In this document: positions 34,643-43,767 of the stretch, one piece after another
How positions within the stretch are numbered: position 1 is the first letter of the stretch
Layout of the letters: each line of letters starts with the position of its first letter
DNA from: CAYYFX01 sp964571855
GTDB lineage: Bacteria; ARS69
Reading direction: 5' to 3'
Assembly (NCBI GenBank): GCA_964571855.1
Contig: CAZNDO010000012.1
Location: forward strand, 1 to 64,000
DNA: 64,000 nucleotides
Position numbers and translations under genes: made by a program
The notes under the pieces: generated by a model
Database searches by the model: none
Seen by the model: the letters and a program-made list of their open reading frames with translations, nothing else
Told to the model about the DNA's origin: nothing

Positions 34643-36976
34643 ATGCGAGTCCATGGCTTCGTGTGCACGATGTTCGTCCTGCTCGCCGCAACGGCGTTCG
34701 CCGCCGGCCGGCCCAAGCGCGAGGGCTATGCGGGCGTCTCGTTCCGCGACATCCCCGGCGGCCACGTGGTCGTCTCCTGGATCTTCCCGGGCCCGTTGTC
34801 CGGCAAGGGTCTCGAGTGCGACGGCGCCGACCTCGCGCGCCCGGATCTCGTGGTGGCGCTCGACGGCGCGCCGCCGCGCAGCGCGAAGGAGGCGGACGCC
34901 GCCATCCGCGCGAAGGCCCCGGGGGACACGCTGCGCCTGGAAGTGCGCACCGCCCGCAAGCGCGGCGGCGCGATCCCGGACTCGCTGGACCACGAGGACG
35001 CCGTGCGCCGCATCGACGTGGCGCTCGCGGACCGGGCGGAGTGGACCGGAACCTTCGGCATGGACGCCGTCACCGAGCTCGCGTGGACGCCGCCTCCCGG
35101 CGAGCCGCGTCTCCTCGACCCCGCGGACAGCAAGAACCTGCTTGGAGCCGCCGTGGACTCGCTCGGGCTCGGCGCCGAGGCGGCGAAGCTCACCGGCGTC
35201 TTCCGGGACTGGATCTTGCGCTACCCGGATCACCACACGCTCTCGCGCGTGCGCGCCGGCTTCGAGGATCCGTTCCTCCTGCCGGAGATCGCGCGGACCA
35301 CGGCGGCGCCCGCGGCGGACGCGCCCGCGGATCCGCTGGGCACCGCGGTGCGGCTCTTCCGTGCGTCGCTGGACACGGAGGACCGCCGCGCCCCGCGCAC
35401 GCACGGGAAGCCCGGCAAGCGCACGGCCGCCGCGGACGAGGCGGAGACGAAGTCCCGGCAGAAGCGCCCGAAGCGCGAGCTGCAGTGGTGGGTGGCGGAG
35501 ACGCGGCTGGAGGACGTGCTGCGCGACGTCGGCCGCCACCTGGACGAAGCGCTCGGCGATGCCGCCGGCGACACGGTCCTCGCGCGCCGCACGCTCGCGC
35601 TCCTGCGCGTTCCGCGCGAGACCTTCTATCTGGAAGGCGACGTCACGCGCGAGCACGTGTCCGTGATCCGCCGCTCCACGGCCGTGGACTACCGCGCGCT
35701 GGCCGATGCGCTCGCGGCGTTCGCGCCGCTCGTGAAGGCCGATCGCAACGGCCTCACGGACTGGTCCGCGCCGCCGGATCGCGCGACCCCGCTGCCCGCG
35801 GAGATCGCGGACGCGGTGGAGGGCACGGTGCGCTCCGTGTTCCTCGTGGAGGACGTGGGCTGGATCGTGGTGGGCGGGGACGGCAACAACCGCTACGACA
35901 TGTCGCGCCTCGCCGGCATCCTGGAGATGGGCGGGGACGACGAGTACTTCGCCACGGACCTCTGCCTCGGCGCGCGCGCGGTGGTGGATTTCTCCGGAAA
36001 CGACAAGTACACGGGCACCGCCGACCAGGGCCCGGCGTCCGCACTCCTCGGCGTCACGCTCGTGGACGACCGCGCGGGCGACGACCGGTACGAAGGCGCG
36101 CTCCTCTCCACCGGCGCCGCGGCGTTCGGCGCCGCGCTGCTGCTGGACCGCGGCGGCACGGACGCGTACGCGGGGCGCGAGTGGTCGATCGGCGCGGGCG
36201 TGTACGGCGCGGGATTCGTGATCGATCTCGGCGAGGGCTCGGACGCGTACCTCGGGGACTTCCTCACCGAGGGCGTGGGAGGTCCGCGCGGGCTCGGCGC
36301 GATCGTGGACGCGGCCGGCAACGACCTCTACCGCGCGAACGGCCCCACGCCGTCCGGGTACGGCACGCCGGGCGTGTATCAGTCCTTCAGCCAGGGCATC
36401 GGCTTCGGCTTCCGGCAGTACGCGGCGGGCGGCATCGGGCTGCTCGCCGATCTCGCGGGCGACGATCGCTACGAGGCGGGGGAGTTCGCGCAGGGGGGCG
36501 CGTATTTCTGGGCGCTCGGCGTGCTGTGGGATCGCGCGGGGCGGGACCTCTACTACGGCAACCGGTACGGCCAGGGCTTCGGTGTGCACCAGGCGCTCGG
36601 CGCGCTGCTCGAGGACGGCGGGGACGACGCGTACTGGTCCATGACTGCGGCCAGCCAGGGCTCGGGCTGGGACATCGGCTGCGGGCTGCTGCTGGACGCG
36701 GCCGGCAACGACCACTCCCGATGCGACGGCCTCGGCCAGGGGGCCGCGGCGCAGCAGGCGATCGGGCTGCACGTGGACCTGGCGGGGGACGACGTCCGGG
36801 AGGCCGGCGGCGCCGTCGTGCAGGGCGCGGCCGGCGGGAACGAATACCACGCCGCCGAGACCGGGGCGGGAAGCCTGGGCGTTCTGATCGACCGGGGCGG
36901 GGACGACCGGGATGTTGCCCCCCACGGCTCCAGCAGACACCTTAGCGGGCATTGGGGGGTCCGGGTCCACCGCTGA
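34643..36976 (+). CDS. Secreted PDZ protein with about twelve G-x-D-x-Y repeats
   Basis: A 777-aa exported protein. Signal peptide (MRVHGFVCTMFVLLAATAFA), then a PDZ-like domain (about 25-110: GYAGVSFRDI, PDLVVALDGAPPRS). A central helical region contains a basic Ala-rich patch. From about residue 425 there are roughly twelve repeats of 25-40 aa built on (G/N)-x-D-x-Y: GGDDEY, SGNDKY, AGDDRY, GGTDAY, EGSDAY, AGNDLY, AGDDRY, AGRDLY, GGDDAY, AGNDHS, AGDDVR, GGDDRD, each followed by a glycine-rich turn, often with QG. The Asp-rich turns suggest calcium binding in a solenoid. Last repeats lose the Tyr. Function unknown. Confidence 0.7.
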   Translation: MRVHGFVCTMFVLLAATAFAAGRPKREGYAGVSFRDIPGGHVVVSWIFPGPLSGKGLECDGADLARPDLVVALDGAPPRSAKEADAAIRAKAPGDTLRLEVRTARKRGGAIPDSLDHEDAVRRIDVALADRAEWTGTFGMDAVTELAWTPPPGEPRLLDPADSKNLLGAAVDSLGLGAEAAKLTGVFRDWILRYPDHHTLSRVRAGFEDPFLLPEIARTTAAPAADAPADPLGTAVRLFRASLDTEDRRAPRTHGKPGKRTAAADEAETKSRQKRPKRELQWWVAETRLEDVLRDVGRHLDEALGDAAGDTVLARRTLALLRVPRETFYLEGDVTREHVSVIRRSTAVDYRALADALAAFAPLVKADRNGLTDWSAPPDRATPLPAEIADAVEGTVRSVFLVEDVGWIVVGGDGNNRYDMSRLAGILEMGGDDEYFATDLCLGARAVVDFSGNDKYTGTADQGPASALLGVTLVDDRAGDDRYEGALLSTGAAAFGAALLLDRGGTDAYAGREWSIGAGVYGAGFVIDLGEGSDAYLGDFLTEGVGGPRGLGAIVDAAGNDLYRANGPTPSGYGTPGVYQSFSQGIGFGFRQYAAGGIGLLADLAGDDRYEAGEFAQGGAYFWALGVLWDRAGRDLYYGNRYGQGFGVHQALGALLEDGGDDAYWSMTAASQGSGWDIGCGLLLDAAGNDHSRCDGLGQGAAAQQAIGLHVDLAGDDVREAGGAVVQGAAGGNEYHAAETGAGSLGVLIDRGGDDRDVAPHGSSRHLSGHWGVRVHR

Positions 36977-37467
36977 GACCCTAGCGGGGGCGTGTCGCCC
37001 CACCAGCGCCAGCTCCTGCGCACGTGGAGTGCGGCCGCGTTTCGCGGCCACGTTCCATCCAAGGTACGGCCGCACAGAGGCACAAGGCGACGTCACTAAC
37101 AGTAGCCGGCCGCGAACTCCCTTAGTGGGTACGGCTCCGTCGCGAGGCCTTCGACCGGCACGAGTCTCGCTCCACTTCATTGCGGGCACAGGGACCAGTC
37201 CTACGATGTCCCCAACAACAGCCTGCGCGCTTGGCTCAGTGACCAAGGCTGACGCAAGAGATCTGTAGCTGCTCGACATCACGAATAGCAACCTCAGGCC
37301 CCCTCCGGCTCCGAGCCGTGAGTCGCAATGCCTGCACTTGACGTGGACAGGGCGCGCGCAACACAATCCAACCGCCCGATTGCACGCATTGGGATCGGCA
37401 GCAAGAGCAATTTGGGCACGCGAAGACGACCGAGTGGCGGCGGCTCCGCCAATAGGAGAGTCTCCTA
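36977..37467. other. Gene-poor spacer with lower GC
   Basis: No convincing gene on either strand. Just after the upstream stop is a GC hairpin without T-run (GGGGCG, TGT, CGCCCC at 36987-37001). The rest is less GC-rich and more irregular than its surroundings, like eroded or acquired DNA, and leads into an equally unusual lipoprotein gene. Confidence 0.5.
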
Positions 37468-38073
37468 ATGAACCGCTCGATCTGCTGCCTTCTAGCTGCG
37501 ACCATCGTGTCGGCTGGATGCGTTGCGCAGCGCAGCGACGTTACTCAAGGTCTCCAGTCTCCGTCATTGGCCGATCTCGATCCATTCTCGCCACCGGAGT
37601 TCATTGCAGAACTCGTGGGAGACCTCGAGACAGGAACACCGTACAGCATGACCACGGTCGGGATCTACACCCGCGATCTCAGCCCGGAGTACTTCGAAGA
37701 TATCCATGTCATCACTGTCGACATCGACTTTCCGGAGAACTACAGTGCATCGGGTCCGGGACCCTACATCTACGCTGGGTACACCGAGACCTATGTGACG
37801 ACAGACGCCTCCATCGACGTGGACATCATCGACGTCGATCCACATCCGATCAACTTCAACTACATCGCTCGCGTCCACTTGACGTTTGGCGACGAGGAGA
37901 TCGAGTTCGTGGACGACTGGATCCCGCTGCTGGACGTTCACTTCCTGCTTACGGGGCCAGCGTACTGCGGCGAGTCGGAGTTCGATCTGACGTACTTCGT
38001 CATTCAAGACTGGGACGAGTTAGTGTTCTACCCGACGCAGTTGGACGGCTGCGTCGTGGAAGACTGCGAGTAG
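37468..38073 (+). CDS. Hypothetical acidic lipoprotein
   Basis: A 201-aa protein with a lipoprotein signal peptide (LLAATIVSAGC, lipidated C18). The mature part is acidic and rich in Asp, Ile and Tyr, with a beta-rich pattern (IHVITVDIDFPENY, ASIDVDIIDVDPHPINFNYIARVHLTF) and two Cys pairs late in the sequence. Its base composition is clearly lower in GC than the neighbouring genes, which suggests acquisition by transfer. ATG with GGAGAG upstream. No family recognised. Confidence 0.65.
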   Translation: MNRSICCLLAATIVSAGCVAQRSDVTQGLQSPSLADLDPFSPPEFIAELVGDLETGTPYSMTTVGIYTRDLSPEYFEDIHVITVDIDFPENYSASGPGPYIYAGYTETYVTTDASIDVDIIDVDPHPINFNYIARVHLTFGDEEIEFVDDWIPLLDVHFLLTGPAYCGESEFDLTYFVIQDWDELVFYPTQLDGCVVEDCE

Positions 38074-38217
38074 CCGCCTGGCCGACTCGGAGCCCTGCCA
38101 GTGAAGGGGGCTGACGCGGAGCCACCATCCCGCGGAACCTCGGCGCCCGCCGGCAGCGGCCCCGCCTTGTCGACGCAGCTCAACAGCGGAGGCTCGCTGT
38201 GTCCAAAGCCAGGCTCC

Positions 38218-39132
38218 AGCGGACGAGACATCGTCCGCAACGGCAGCATGATGGCCCGCGAGGGTGATACGCTTTCCCGGCCTCGGCGGGCTCACGCTGA
38301 CCAGCTTCGGGTCCGGTCCCCGGGAGATCGACAACGCGTGCGGTCCGACCTAGACATCGACACCGGCCTCTTCCTGGACGACCTGCTGATCGTGCAGGAG
38401 GGCGTGACGGACGTGGGCGGGATCATCATCGACACGATCGCGAGCGGCCAGGACGCGTTCCACCTTTCCGACAACGGCATGTGGGGCATGTTCGAGGCCG
38501 ACCTGGTCGGCGGCATCAGCGGCGCCTTCCTCATGGACTTCACGGGCCCGGTGCCGGTGCGCGTGTCGCACCTGTTGGCGGTGCCGCAGGATCGCCGCGT
38601 CGTCCTCTCCTGGGAGACCGCGCTCGAGGTGCAGCACGACGGCTTCCACGTGTACCGCTCGGACGCCCCGAACGGGTCCTACGTGCGGATGACGTCGGAT
38701 CTGGTCCGCGGCGTGCGCACGTACGCGTGGGAGGACCGGAGCGTCGAGGCGGATCACACCTACTGGTACAAGATCGGCGCCGTGGCGCTGAACGGCTCCG
38801 AGGAGTTCCTCGGCCCGGTCAGCGTGACCACGCCGAAGTGGCTGGTCGCCCGCGGCGCGCTGGCGCCGCCATCGCCGAACCCGCTGGTGGACCGCACGCA
38901 ACTCCGCTTCACGGTGGACCGCGAGGGTCCGGTGGACCTCGCGGTGTTCGACGTGTCGGGCCGCCTCGTGCGGTCGCTCGTTCGGGGCCCGCTGGCGGTG
39001 GGCGAGCACGTGTCCGAGTGGGACGGCCGCGCCGCGAGCGGCGCGCAGGTCCCGGCGGGCGTGTACTTCTCGCGGCTGACCACGGCGTCGCGCACCGAGA
39101 CGCAGAAGATCACGGTGGTGGGCGTGCGCTAG
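38218..39132 (+). pseudogene. Frameshifted remnant of a secreted protein with FlgD-like domain
   Basis: The last ~260 codons read well: LDIDTGLFLDDLLIVQEGV, a fibronectin-like stretch (LSWETALEVQHDGFHVYRS) and the FlgD-like Ig domain (PNPL, VSGRLVRSL, WDGRAASG, AGVYFSRL). Upstream, GRDIVRNGSMMAREGDT is in the same frame, but the sequence between about 38273 and 38335 makes sense only in another frame, as PGLGGLTLTSFGSGPREIDN. Two compensating shifts or a deletion have therefore broken the gene, and no start or signal peptide remains. Sequencing error is an alternative. Repeats of the REGDT/VQEGVT kind suggest the parent was a longer repeat protein. Confidence 0.75.
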
Positions 39133-39142
39133 ACGGACGGAA

Positions 39143-39166
39143 GGGGCGCCCCGAAGGGGGCGCCCC
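39143..39166. terminator. GC-rich hairpin between convergent genes
   Basis: GGGGCGCCCC, loop GAAG, GGGGCGCCCC. Each arm is itself a palindrome. A second GC hairpin (CGCCCGGCCCCGGGCGG) follows at about 39172. There is no T-run, but the position between two convergent genes suggests a bidirectional transcription block. Confidence 0.5.
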
Positions 39167-39196
39167 GATCCTCGCCCGGCCCCGGGCGGGCCCGCA

Positions 39197-40057
39197 TCAG
39201 AAGTGGGCCGAGAACATCGCCAGCGGGAACGCGAGGAAGTCCCCTTCCTCCTCTAGCGGGCGGAAGCCCGTCAGCGTGAAGCTCGTCTCCTCCCAGAAGA
39301 GGCGGAAGCCCACGTTGATGATCCCCTTGAAGTCGTTGTCGTCGCCGATGGCGGACTCGCTGTTGCCGTACTCCGCGAGCAGCTTGAAGCCCGTGCCGAC
39401 CTGCACGTCGCCGCCCAGGAGGAAGAACGCCTCCCCGTCGCCGTCGGCCGAGGCGTAGTGCACGGCGGCGGTCGCGCTGCGCCGGAGGTTCCCGACCGTC
39501 ACGATGCCCCCGAACGTGCCGACGCCCTCGTCGTCCGCGAACCAGGCGGACGCCGAGGCCGCCAGGGCGACGGCGGACCCTTCGGGGGTCAGCCGGACCT
39601 TCGCCCCGAGGCTGAGGATGCGGACGTCGCTCGTGACCGGGAACGCCGCCATGACGCTGAGGTTCACGTAGTCGGTGACCGCGTAGCCCAGGTTGTTGAA
39701 CAGGAGCAGGAAGTTGCGGTAGTAGACGTCGCCCTTCGGCAGCGTGCGGGCGGTGGGGACTAGGAGGAGGGAGTTCCCGTCGGGATCGTCCCGCCACGCG
39801 GTGGCGGCCGGCGCGTCGACATCGTACGTCACTGTCCGGATGCGTTCCCGATCGATTTCCACGCGGCCCAGCGACGGAGACTCGATGACGATGGAGGCAT
39901 CCGTCTCGGACACGATCCGCCCGCGCACGGTGGTGCCGTCGACGAGGACCAGCTCGGCGAGAGGGCCGGCCGGGGCGTCCTGACCCGGGGCCGGCGGCGC
40001 CGCGCACAGGAGCAGGAGGAGCGCGGCCAGGGACCCCGCAGTGCGCCGACGCCACAT
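39197..40057 (-). CDS. Exported beta-barrel-like protein with Sm/SH3-like N-terminal domain
   Basis: A 286-aa exported protein: signal peptide (start ATG 40057 with GGAGG five bases upstream) ending near APGQ. Residues about 30-75 (ELVLVDGTTVRGRIVSETDASIVIESPSLGRVEI) form a small barrel motif common in surface proteins of high-GC bacteria. The rest has alternating beta strands (VYYRNFLLLFNNLGYAVTDYVNLSVMAAFPV, FKLLAEYGNSES) and ends in Phe (AMFSAHF), as outer-membrane barrels do. It is short for a porin. Function unknown. Confidence 0.65.
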   Translation of the reverse strand: MWRRRTAGSLAALLLLLCAAPPAPGQDAPAGPLAELVLVDGTTVRGRIVSETDASIVIESPSLGRVEIDRERIRTVTYDVDAPAATAWRDDPDGNSLLLVPTARTLPKGDVYYRNFLLLFNNLGYAVTDYVNLSVMAAFPVTSDVRILSLGAKVRLTPEGSAVALAASASAWFADDEGVGTFGGIVTVGNLRRSATAAVHYASADGDGEAFFLLGGDVQVGTGFKLLAEYGNSESAIGDDNDFKGIINVGFRLFWEETSFTLTGFRPLEEEGDFLAFPLAMFSAHF

Positions 40058-40222
40058 GAGGACCTCCGTTCGAGGCCGTCCCCGGCGCGTGGCACGCACG
40101 ACGCGTAACGGCCCCACATGGACGCTGCGCCCTTCCGTGCCTCCGCGCAACACGTTTCGGCGACTCCGGCCAGGCCGGACCGCGTGCCGCCCGGAAGCCC
40201 GAAGGACCTCCGGGCCGGAGCG

Positions 40223-41674
40223 TCAGACGTCCGGCGCCTCGTACTTCTTCACCCACCGGGCATAGAAGAAGATCGCCACCGCGGACGCGATCCCGGTGGA
40301 CGCGAAGGGGATCCACAGCCGCCACGGCTCGTACGCGTGCCAGAGCATCCGCGTGGCCTCGGCGGCGTCCACGCCCAGCACCTCCTGGAGCTTCACCATG
40401 GCGCCGGTCCGCTCCACGCCCTCGGTGACGCCGTGGCGCTCGGCGAGGAAGCGCAGCGCCAGGTTCGCCTTGTCGCCCATCTCGTCGTAGATCTTCCCGC
40501 CGAGGAACGACCCGTACGCCCAGCCGATCGCGGTGGGCATGTTCGCGTAGCCCATGTACAGCGCCTTCTGGCCTTCGGGCGCGATCACGCCGAGGTAGTC
40601 GTTCATCTTCGGCGACGACAGCATCTCGCCCACCGAGAAGCACAGGATGCCGAGGATGCAGAACCAGCCGGACATCGTGAACCCGGCGGCCATGAGCCCC
40701 AGCGACGCCACCATGATCCCGAGGAGGATGGAGTGCACGCGCCGCATCCGCGCCACGAGGTGCGAGATGCCCACCACGCACAGGATGATCAGGAACGAGT
40801 TCGCGTTGATCATCCACTCCTGCGCGATCATCGTGCCGCGCGTGGTCTCCGTGGTGAACAGGTGCGGCAGGTGGAACGCGGCCACGATGGCGGACGAGTC
40901 CACCCAGTCCACGATGAAGTTCGGCAGCATGTCGAAGAGCTGCATGAACATCAGCCAGAAGCCGGACATGATGAGGATGAAGATCAGCAGCCGCGGCTGC
41001 GCGAGGTTCCGGAACGTGACGGCGGCCACGTGCAGCACGCCGCCGGTGTGCGCGCCGCCGGCCTCGATGTTCCGGTAGGTGAACAGCATCAGGAAGTTCA
41101 AGGACACGATGACGGCGCATCCGTAGAACACCATGGGCCAGGACACGCCGTAGAGGTAGTGCGCCAGCGGCGGACCGAGGAAGCCGCCCACGTTCACCAG
41201 CATGTAGAACGTGCCCCAGCCGATGGACGAGTTCTCCTTCGTCATCGTGCGCAGGAGCGAGCCCTGGATGCCGGGCTTGAAGATGGCGGTGCCGAACGCC
41301 AGCACGAGGCAGCCGATGGTGAACGGCCAGAAGTCCCGTTGGGTGGCCATGAGCAGGTAGCCCGCGATCTTGATGGCGATGGACGCCGCGATCGTGCGCT
41401 TGTAGCCGTACCGGTCCGCGAAGCCGCCGGAGAACACGGGGACGCCGGTCTGCACCAGCGCCCACAGCATGAAGATCTGGCCCTTCTGGACCTGCGTGAA
41501 GTGGAGGCCCGCGGCCTCGTCCGCCTGCGCGATGTAGATGGGGATGACCACGCGCACGCCGTAGTAGGCGAGGCGTTCGAACATCTCCATGATGTTCAGC
41601 ATCCAGAACGCGCGCTCCATCCGCGCGAGCTTCGCGAGGAGTCCCTCGCGGGGAGCGGCCACGCCGTCGGTCAT
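40223..41674 (-). CDS. POT/PTR-family transporter (MFS)
   Basis: A 483-aa inner-membrane protein of the proton-dependent oligopeptide transporter family. MLNIMEMFERLAYYGVRVVIPIYI carries the E-x-x-E-R-like motif of helix 1 in the form EMFER, and GGFADRYGYKRTI and FKPGIQGSL match conserved loops. About twelve hydrophobic segments. The region before the last helix has an extra hydrophilic insert of about 55 residues (EMGDKANLALRFLAERHGVTEGVERTG). Di/tripeptide uptake is likely but the substrate is inferred. ATG with GAGGAGG upstream; it diverges from the EEP-fold gene. Confidence 0.83.
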   Translation of the reverse strand: MTDGVAAPREGLLAKLARMERAFWMLNIMEMFERLAYYGVRVVIPIYIAQADEAAGLHFTQVQKGQIFMLWALVQTGVPVFSGGFADRYGYKRTIAASIAIKIAGYLLMATQRDFWPFTIGCLVLAFGTAIFKPGIQGSLLRTMTKENSSIGWGTFYMLVNVGGFLGPPLAHYLYGVSWPMVFYGCAVIVSLNFLMLFTYRNIEAGGAHTGGVLHVAAVTFRNLAQPRLLIFILIMSGFWLMFMQLFDMLPNFIVDWVDSSAIVAAFHLPHLFTTETTRGTMIAQEWMINANSFLIILCVVGISHLVARMRRVHSILLGIMVASLGLMAAGFTMSGWFCILGILCFSVGEMLSSPKMNDYLGVIAPEGQKALYMGYANMPTAIGWAYGSFLGGKIYDEMGDKANLALRFLAERHGVTEGVERTGAMVKLQEVLGVDAAEATRMLWHAYEPWRLWIPFASTGIASAVAIFFYARWVKKYEAPDV

Positions 41675-41792
41675 GCGGCCTCCTCGGGTGCGGCGGGCGG
41701 GGGAGCCCGGGCCGGGGGGCATGGTGCCACGGGGCGGGGATTCCCGCCGCAGGGAAGGGGACGGACGGCGTGCCGGCGGGTATGCTGCGGGC

Positions 41793-43289
41793 ATGCGTCC
41801 CCGCGTCCCGTGGCGGCTCGCCGCCGTGTTCGTCCTCCTGGTTCCCGCCGCGCCGGTCTCGGCCGCGGCGACCGCCGCTCCCCTCGTGGACGGGGAGTTC
41901 GCGGACTGGGCGGACGTGCCGGTGGCGGCCGAGTTCGCGCCCGCCCCGGACGCGGAGCGCGCGCAGCTCGTCCGGATCCGGGCCGTGGCCACGGACCGGC
42001 GCTTCGTCTTCCTGCTGGAGCTGGATCGCGAGGCCCACGCGGACGACGTGCCCGTGGAGTTCCTGTTCGACGCGGACGCCGACGCCGCCACGGGCGTGCG
42101 CGCGGGCGATCTCGGCGCGGACTTCACGTGGCTGCTCGGGCGCAAGGAAGGGCGCGTGTACGTGTGGGACCTCCCCGTGCGCGTGCGGCAGGGGACGCTG
42201 GGGCTGCGGCGCGCGCCCACGGTGTCCTCGGACCGGTTCGAGGTGTCCTTCTCGCGCGAAGCGTCGGCGGCCGGAGCGCCGGTGTTCCCGGGCGGGCCCG
42301 TGAACGCGCTGGTGCGCGCCGGGGCGGGCGGCGCGGTGCGCGAGTCTCCCGTCCTGCGCTTCCCCGCGCGGTCCGCGGCGCGGCCGGAGCCGGCGCCGGA
42401 CGCGGCGGATCTCTCGCGCCGCGACCCCGGACACCTGCGCGTCCTCAGCTACAACGTGCTGTTCGACGGGCTGTTCAAGCGCCCGGACGCGTTCCGCCGG
42501 ATCCTGCGCGCCATCGACCCGGACGTGGTGGTGTTCCAGGAGATCTTCGAGCACACGCCACAGCAGACCGCGGAGCTGATGGCGGACATCCTGCCCGGCA
42601 CGACGTGGAGCTTCGCCGGCGCCCGCGCCGGCGTGGTGCTGAGCCGCATCCCGATCGACGACACCGGCCCCACCGGCGGCGCGCGCGAGGGCTTCTGGGT
42701 GCGGCTGGCGTCCCGCGAGCCGGCGTGGCCGGAGGGTCTCGTGATCCTGAGCCCGCACCCGCCGTGCTGCGAGAACGAGGCCGGCCGGCAGGACGAGATC
42801 GACGCGGCGATGGCGTGGTGGCGGGACGAGCGCGCGTCCGGGCGCGCGACGGCGCGAACGCCGCTGGTCATCGCGGGGGACATGAACCTGGTCGGCTCCG
42901 CGTCGCAGCTCCGCGCCTTGCTGGAAGGCGGTGTGGCCGACACCGCGAAGTGGGGACCGCCGTTCCCCCCGGACGCGGATGGGACCGCGCTCACGGACCC
43001 GGCCCCGCTGCATACGACCGGCCGGGAGTCCTACACGTGGCGCGGGGACGACGGGCCGTTCGCGCCGGGGCGGCTGGACTACATCCTGTACTCGGACGCG
43101 CTGCTCGCGCCCGGGAACACGTTCGTGCTCTGGACGCCGGAGATGTCGGAGGAGGAGCTGCAGGCGCACGGTCTGGAGCGGGAGGACACCGCGGTGGCAT
43201 CGGACCACCTTCCGGTGGTGCTGGACCTCGCGCCACGCGGCACGCCGGCCCCGGAGCCAGCGCCCGAGTCAAGCATGCGATCCCCGTGA
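41793..43289 (+). CDS. Secreted endonuclease/exonuclease/phosphatase-family protein
   Basis: A 498-aa exported protein. Signal peptide (to about residue 26), then a CBM9-like beta-sandwich (about 30-200: DGEFADWADVPVAAEF ... FLFDADADAATG). Residues about 215-480 are the EEP fold: LSYNVLFD, VVFQEIFE (metal Glu), IAGDMNLVG (Asp, Asn) and ASDHLPVV (catalytic Asp-His). Members cleave phosphodiesters in DNA, sphingolipids or phosphoinositides; export and the attached sugar-binding-like domain suggest an extracellular nuclease or phospholipase. Its stop overlaps a RelE-tail relic (next entry). Confidence 0.82.
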   Translation: MRPRVPWRLAAVFVLLVPAAPVSAAATAAPLVDGEFADWADVPVAAEFAPAPDAERAQLVRIRAVATDRRFVFLLELDREAHADDVPVEFLFDADADAATGVRAGDLGADFTWLLGRKEGRVYVWDLPVRVRQGTLGLRRAPTVSSDRFEVSFSREASAAGAPVFPGGPVNALVRAGAGGAVRESPVLRFPARSAARPEPAPDAADLSRRDPGHLRVLSYNVLFDGLFKRPDAFRRILRAIDPDVVVFQEIFEHTPQQTAELMADILPGTTWSFAGARAGVVLSRIPIDDTGPTGGAREGFWVRLASREPAWPEGLVILSPHPPCCENEAGRQDEIDAAMAWWRDERASGRATARTPLVIAGDMNLVGSASQLRALLEGGVADTAKWGPPFPPDADGTALTDPAPLHTTGRESYTWRGDDGPFAPGRLDYILYSDALLAPGNTFVLWTPEMSEEELQAHGLEREDTAVASDHLPVVLDLAPRGTPAPEPAPESSMRSP

Positions 43290-43324
43290 TCACGACCGGG
43301 AACCGCCGGGATGTCTACCGCTGA
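43286..43324 (+). pseudogene. Relic of a RelE/ParE toxin C-terminus
   Basis: In one frame this short stretch reads VITTGNRRDVYR then stop, the typical end of RelE-superfamily toxins. It is almost the same as the end of the intact RelE gene at 45296-45547 (VIKVGNRRDV), with 28 matching bases over a 33-base stretch. Nothing upstream continues the toxin; the EEP gene ends inside it. It appears to mark the left edge of the acquired region. Confidence 0.55.
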
Positions 43325-43333
43325 CTCTTCCGC

Positions 43334-43657
43334 CTACCGCTCGTCATAGGCCTGAAGCGCAGCCGGCAGCGCCTGGGTCACCACGTTGCCGGCCGCCGGG
43401 AGCCCCACCAGGATGGCGCTGATCACCTCATCCCGGGACGCGCCTGCTTCCTTGGCGTGCGCCACGTGGAAGGGCACCCCGCTCTGAAGGCGCAACGCCG
43501 CCAGAACGGCGAGATAGGCAAGCACATGCGTCTTCCGGTCGAGCGCACTGGCGTCGCCCAGACCGCGAATCGCGTTCCCCCACGCCTGGGCGTGCTTCGG
43601 ACTCTCCTTCAGGAAGAGCTGGAACGCATCGCTGACGAGCCTGTCCTTGTCGGTCAT
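43334..43657 (-). CDS. Carboxymuconolactone decarboxylase/AhpD-like protein lacking the Cys pair
   Basis: A 107-aa helical protein of the CMD/AhpD fold (VLAYLAVLAALRLQSGVPFHVAHAKEAGASRDEVISAILVG). In active AhpD-like members the centre reads C-x-x-C-x-x-x-H; here the two cysteine positions hold Gly and Phe while the final His remains, so disulfide reductase activity is unlikely. ATG with GGAGGACGAGGA upstream. It lies at the left end of the integron-like region in the same orientation as the cassette-type genes. Confidence 0.75.
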   Translation of the reverse strand: MTDKDRLVSDAFQLFLKESPKHAQAWGNAIRGLGDASALDRKTHVLAYLAVLAALRLQSGVPFHVAHAKEAGASRDEVISAILVGLPAAGNVVTQALPAALQAYDER

Positions 43658-43767
43658 TCCTCGTCCTCCGGGCGGGGCCGATCGTCACGGACGTGCCGCC
43701 GCCCGATCGCGGCGCCGCACGCGACCGGCGGACGCCGGTTCCTCGGTGGCGGCTCGCCGCGAGTGAA

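Noticed and set aside
36977..37467. Short minus-strand frames as genes
   Set aside because: No ribosome site, no recognisable sequence, and they continue antisense through the repeat protein gene.
39129..43208. Open frame of about 1359 codons on the minus strand
   Set aside because: Overlaps the POT transporter and EEP genes in other frames and lacks any recognisable domain.
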